64,000 bases of DNA from Brachypodius melanocephalos (Eukaryota; Chordata; Aves; Passeriformes; Pycnonotidae). The stretch covers positions 4,687,439 through 4,751,438 of the forward strand of contig VZSR01001459.1 in assembly GCA_013398615.1 (NCBI GenBank). Reading direction: 5' to 3'. Under the pieces are notes generated by a model. It saw only the letters and a program-made list of their open reading frames with translations. It ran no database searches and had not been told where the DNA came from. The stretch's first letter is position 1. Each line of letters begins with the position of its first letter. The position numbers were made by a program, and so were the translations under genes. Of the stretch, positions 59,298 through 64,000 are shown piece after piece.

Positions 59298-62200
59298 ACT
59301 GGGCCAGGGCACAGCATGGAAACATCTCCCTCATGGGGCTGGGACAGCTGAGGGCATCATCCTTGGGTTAATCCAAAGCAGCTCTGGTTTCTGCAGCTCT
59401 TCCTTGGAGCCAGTGCACTGACATTTTCCCCTCTTCCTTTAAAGGGAAAAAAAAATCTAGCATTTAAATGTTTGCTTTGGTAAAGGATGAAAAGGAAAAG
59501 TAGGTCAGATTTGAAGGATCCCAGCCCTGACAGTGTCCCTTCTAGAGCTCCAGACCCAGGTTTTTGGGGAGAGACTGAATATGACTGCAGCAATCCTTCT
59601 CATGCTGATTTGCGCTCTTCGTGTTCCTGTGTATAAAATCACTCTCAAAATGCCCAGGACAAATTATATGCCCATGATTTTAAGGGATGAATTTGGTTGC
59701 CAGTGATACATTTATGAGATGAAGTTACCCCTGTTCAGCTCCTATGAATGTTAGATGGGTTTTACCATGAAGCAAGGTTAATTTTTTTGCTTTTAAATAG
59801 TCTAAGCTAAATTAGCTGGAACCTAATTACAGAATGCTTTTGATTAAAGCCAGACAATGTGCTCTGAAAGCTAGGATCAAAAATGACAAGACAGGATGGC
59901 AGTGAAAGATTAGGAAGGAAAAGAAAAATGACTGATTCGTTTTTAAAATCAAATCAGGATCGCTTTTTGTACATGGAACAAAGGTTGCAGCCAAGTCACT
60001 CAAACCTTTTGGACTAAGGAAAACTTGACTTTCAATAATACAATTTTAAATTTTATTTCACAGGCATATATTTCACTGAAATCCAAAAAGAAAAACTAAA
60101 GATTATTTCCGCATCTGTTCTTAGAGAGCAGGAGAGAAATGGTTGTGAGCTTTGTGTGAGATCTAGAAAATCTTACTAAGATAGTTTGACTTGTAGACAT
60201 GATACTTTTGGTCAGCATCAGCTGTGCAGCCAAACAGCTGCCTGCTCTTGCCTTAATCACTGAACCTTTAGAAAGTGCTCCATAATTATTTTCATGCCAT
60301 ACTCTGAAAATAACCCTGTTTAAAGAAATTGTGCATGTTGCTAGAAAAACAAATGCTGATTCAACAAAGCTCCTTTCAAAAGTACTTTTGTACCTTTAGC
60401 TTAATAATGAGCAATGGCCTCATTGCTGTGCTGATTTGAATCCTGAAGACTTTTTATTGTCTGGCAAAACATTGAGATGTGCATTTTTTTTTTCCAAGTT
60501 ATTTTGCTCTAAAACAAGCACATATGGGTTTCTGTATGCAGACTTTATTCAGCTTCTGAGGATGGAATATTCTGCAGTCCTGTGGCATTTCAAGTTATTT
60601 ACCTTAGCACACAGTGAGGGGGGATTGATGTCCGTGCTTGGCCCTATCATCTGCACACAGGAAAAATGGAGAAATGAGATTCCCTGGGAAATTAGGTTTA
60701 ATAAGGATTATTTCCAGCCAGGGGTGTACACCTAAGATTTGAAAATGCAGTGGGGGAGAGAGCTTATGAGTGTTGGAAAATGTGGTACAGGACCTGGCTG
60801 GGACCTAAGAGTCTGGCCTCCCCCATGGATCACCATATGTCATTCCTGCCCACATGGAAGGCAATTCTTGGCTATCCCAAGTCCTCATATTTTGTTGCTC
60901 TTCTGTTATTAAATTTTAGAGTGAACACACCAAAAAACTGAAGCCAAGCCACGAAATGACTGGCAATTGGCTTTGGGATGGGTGAGCGAACTCTCCTGTG
61001 CCAGGAAAAGGTGAAAAGCTCCCTGGTGCAGAATACACCCCCAGGGGAAAATATTGAAACCTAATCAAAACGACTGGGAGATTTAAAAACAACGGAAAGA
61101 TCCAAGAGATGGCACCAAGCTCTCCTTTCTAGGAGATAATGTATTGCAAACAAATTTGATGGAGACCCCGAGAGGATGAAGTGACCCTCAACAGTGTGGA
61201 TCTCGAGAAGAGTGACAGGTAGAGTGTGAGACTGAGGCCTGGCTGGAGCTGGGAAATCTGGTGTGCTAAGTGCCATATGGTCCTCCTAGCGCGTGTGCGA
61301 GACCTCATTTCCACACCCAACTGCTCACAAAAAAATTGCACTGGTGCTATCACCAGTTGCCTTAAATTCGCTCCAAACTGGGTGACCCCACCATCTGGCC
61401 CTTGCTGCTGCAGCTTGGATGACCCAAGGGTTGTAGGCTTTGTGCTCTGCCATGTGCAAGGAAAGAAACTTTTTCTGCTATTTACCCTTTGTGCACACAC
61501 CTGTGTGCAGATACACCTGGCTTACATTTAATGTCCAGCCTAGGAGAACAAGAGATTACCTTTACCCTTTCCACACCAGCAGGTGGAAGTAAGATTTAAA
61601 TCAAAGACGTCTCAAGGAAAATCAAAGCCTCAGTGTCCTTTTCAGCCCCTCAAGGCTGGCGTGGCTCTCACTGCTGCAGCCCTGGGCAGGGGCAGGAGCA
61701 CTACCATCCTTTAAGTCAGTGTCCCCATCTTGCAGTGGCTATTTCTCCATTCCCACAGGGAAAGTTTGATCCAGAGCCATGTGCTGAGGAGTGCTGCTGG
61801 CACAGTCATGCTTCCACAGACCTGCTGCTTTCCAGCCCTGTGTGGTGTGCAGTCCATGGGGAGCAAAAGCCTGAATTCACCTGGTCTGGTGCTTAGACCA
61901 CGCTGTAGGAAATTATTTATGACAACACAGGTTCAGGCAGTCTGGGAGAAGTCTAACGCACATCTCATGGCAAAGCCCTTTGAGAAAACCTTTCCATGGT
62001 AGAAATGAAGGTATTGCTTTTCCTACTGACACATAACATCTAACGGATGCAGTTCTCACACTTGCCATTAATCAGGGAAGCTTCCCACCTTCTACCCAAA
62101 TGAAAAATCAAAGTATGTGCTTCCTAGAAACAGGAAAGAAATCACCACCTGTAGCTGGACAAAATGCTAATCCTGAAATTAGAACTTTAGCTTTTAAACT

Positions 62201-64000
62201 TGCTCTATTAGGACTTGGGCCAATCGAATTTATTTTTTTTTTGACGGGCACTTAAAGCTCCACTAGTGTCCTGGGGAAAACTTTGGCCACCAGCAGTGAT
62301 GCAGGACTGGCATGGCTGCTTCCACTTACAGCAGTGCTGGACCCTTTCCAAGGAAAGGAAAGGGCAGGAGCCTCCTGTGTGTGAGATTCTGTGCCTATGA
62401 AAGACTGAGTCTTTCCAACCTATTTGTCATTCAGCATGGAGATTTGTAACTGCACCTCTCTGGCTTTTATTGATTCATTCATGTCAAGCCCAGTCATCCA
62501 GGTGTGAGAAGAGTGAATATAATGCAGTGTCCTGGGGTACAGCTTCTTCTGTGTCACCAGTAATTGCAGACTTGTCATGTCTGCTAACCTGAACATGCAT
62601 TTCAGAATGTGTATTACTATGTAGGATCAAAAAAGTGTGGAGCTTTAATGTCGTTTTCGGAGCAAGGATGCTCAAGAACTGGGATGGAGGTGCTCTTACT
62701 TCTGAGCTGACTGGGATAGTATTTAGAGAGTGCAGCTGTGAAAGCCAGAGACATTCTGCCATACCCAAGAACAAATGCTAACAGCCATCTGGAAGAGTTA
62801 ATAGTGGCAAGAAGAGCACTGAACACTTGCTGAACCCAGGTTCCTGCCATGATTCTGCAAGGATTTCCAGCCAGTGGGGGAGATGGGGTGGGGATGGCCA
62901 AACATTGAAGAGCACCAAGATGAAACACAGCTGGGATGGTGGAGAGGGAATGAGGAAAAAAAAAAAAACCAAACAGCATGAAGGGACTCCTGTATCTGCT
63001 GAAATCCCGAGGTACTAATCTAGAGAACACTGGTGAAATCATCCCAGTTTGCAACCTGCCAGTGGTAAGGGATTTTGGGACATTTGCTTTTGTTTTCCTT
63101 TCTTTGAAATTTTTGAAAATTGAAGTTCAAGTAATACTAAAATCTCAGGCTTATAATTGGAAGTAACTAATAAAGGGTTAGTGGATCAGGCTTCCAGTTC
63201 TCTGTGGCAGCCAATGGAGATGTGGCAGGCTTTTTTTTTTTCCAGAATACACTACTGATAAAATTAAGGAAAAAAATATTCTCCACATCTTCCCCAGCCT
63301 ACTGCTAAGTTATGCCTTTACTAAATGTTTCAGCATTTTTTTGAATCTCTCAGGAGGTTTTTGAGCTGCTTCAATACATCCACAGCTGTAAGTCTCTCCA
63401 TGAAAGAAACCTATTAAAGGAAACAGCACATGAGAGTCACAGTAAACAGCGAGTGATGAAACTTCCCACAGCCAAGAGCTTTTTTGGTGGGAATACCAGA
63501 CACCAGAGCTGGAAATCTCTGCAGGGGGAGAATGGTTACCCTGCTGCTCTTGGGGACTGGACTAATTCGCACTCAATGATACTTGTGGGTTGCTTCCAGC
63601 ACAGGATATTCCACGGTAATTTCTTCTTCAGCCATCAGAACTGGAGGCAGGTGGCTTGCAGTGACCTGGCTCTGCATTTCTGTACCAGTGGGAGAAGTTC
63701 TGGCTGAAAGTCAGATGGATGATTGTGCATCCCTGCTTGCTTGTGCATCCTGGAGATTTATGGATGCTCTGTCCTTCTGTCTCTTGTGAGGGGACTCTGC
63801 CTCCCACAGCACTGGGCCACCAGCAGGCAATTCCTAGAATTGCTGAGAAGTGTTTTGTATTTCCTAGAGGATGGTAAATAAATAAATAAATAAAAGCATA
63901 CTTGATAATGTCTTGTAAGGAAAATTATCCATTTTCCTTTCCTGGTTTTTCTCCTAGGGTAGAAAGAAAGGAGCACAGAAAATACAAGAAATTTTAATTG
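59298..64000. other. Non-coding stretch, no gene seen
   Basis: The longest open frames are 62617-63054 (-, 145 codons) and 61129-61500 (-, 123 codons), unrecognised and overlapped by frames on the other strand. Homopolymer runs occur at about 60486-60496 (T) and 62956-62967 (A). No transposon ends or RNA genes are recognised up to the window edge. Confidence 0.55.
63875..63894. repeat. (TAAA)5 tetranucleotide microsatellite
   Basis: Five perfect TAAA units within GGTAAATAAATAAATAAATA-type sequence. Confidence 0.95.

Noticed and set aside
1..64000. CRISPR arrays, bacterial operons, phage or defence systems
   Set aside because: The CR1 and LTR content show this is avian nuclear DNA. No regularly spaced direct repeats with unique spacers and no dense coding organisation are present.

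Overview
This 64 kb window looks like non-coding DNA from a bird, most likely a songbird. The evidence is several short, 5'-truncated pieces of CR1 non-LTR retrotransposon. These include three antisense copies that start with the CR1 3'-terminal repeat (CATAGAATCACAG-type) and one sense copy that ends in it. There is also an avian-style solo LTR, a low overall repeat load, roughly 40% GC by eye, and one assembly gap of exactly 100 N. The bird assignment is firm on the CR1 evidence. The songbird assignment is only a leaning, because turtles and crocodilians also carry CR1.

I find no protein-coding gene, tRNA, rRNA or recognisable small RNA that I can defend. Many open frames of 60 to 209 codons exist on both strands. 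They overlap one another, begin and end at arbitrary places, and contain no domain or motif I recognise, except a decayed CR1 reverse-transcriptase fragment near 14.5 kb. The window is best read as an intergenic desert or the inside of one or more very large introns. Short, unrecognised exons cannot be excluded from sequence alone.

Layout: 0-5 kb is featureless. 4.9-5.5 kb is an AT-rich stretch ending in a decayed minisatellite. 7.2 kb has a CR1 scrap and 14.4 kb a CR1 reverse-transcriptase scrap. 18.8 kb has an A/C-rich low-complexity tract. 25.9-26.3 kb is a CR1 3' end carrying a 41-nt T run. 29.1-29.6 kb is a solo LTR on the minus strand with its own CCAAT, TATA and AATAAA signals. 31.9 kb has a short GGGACA array. 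33.3-33.5 kb is a probable LTR start running into the assembly gap, followed by a CR1 scrap at 33.9 kb. 39.07-39.14 kb is a perfect GGGCTA telomere-variant array. 41.0-41.3 kb is a CR1 3' end. 42.6-43.0 kb is a CpG cluster with an ACC triplet repeat, and a second CpG cluster lies at 52.4-52.6 kb. 52.9-53.0 kb and 59.2-59.3 kb hold two copies of a 103-bp sequence that I cannot assign to any known family. 53.0-53.2 kb is a G/T-rich tract with a G-quadruplex motif. 55.8-56.0 kb is a TA microsatellite abutting a sense-strand CR1 3' end.

There is no operon-like or multi-gene system here. The items most worth a second look are the GGGCTA array, the two-copy 103-bp element, the solo LTR with intact-looking promoter signals, and the two CpG clusters.
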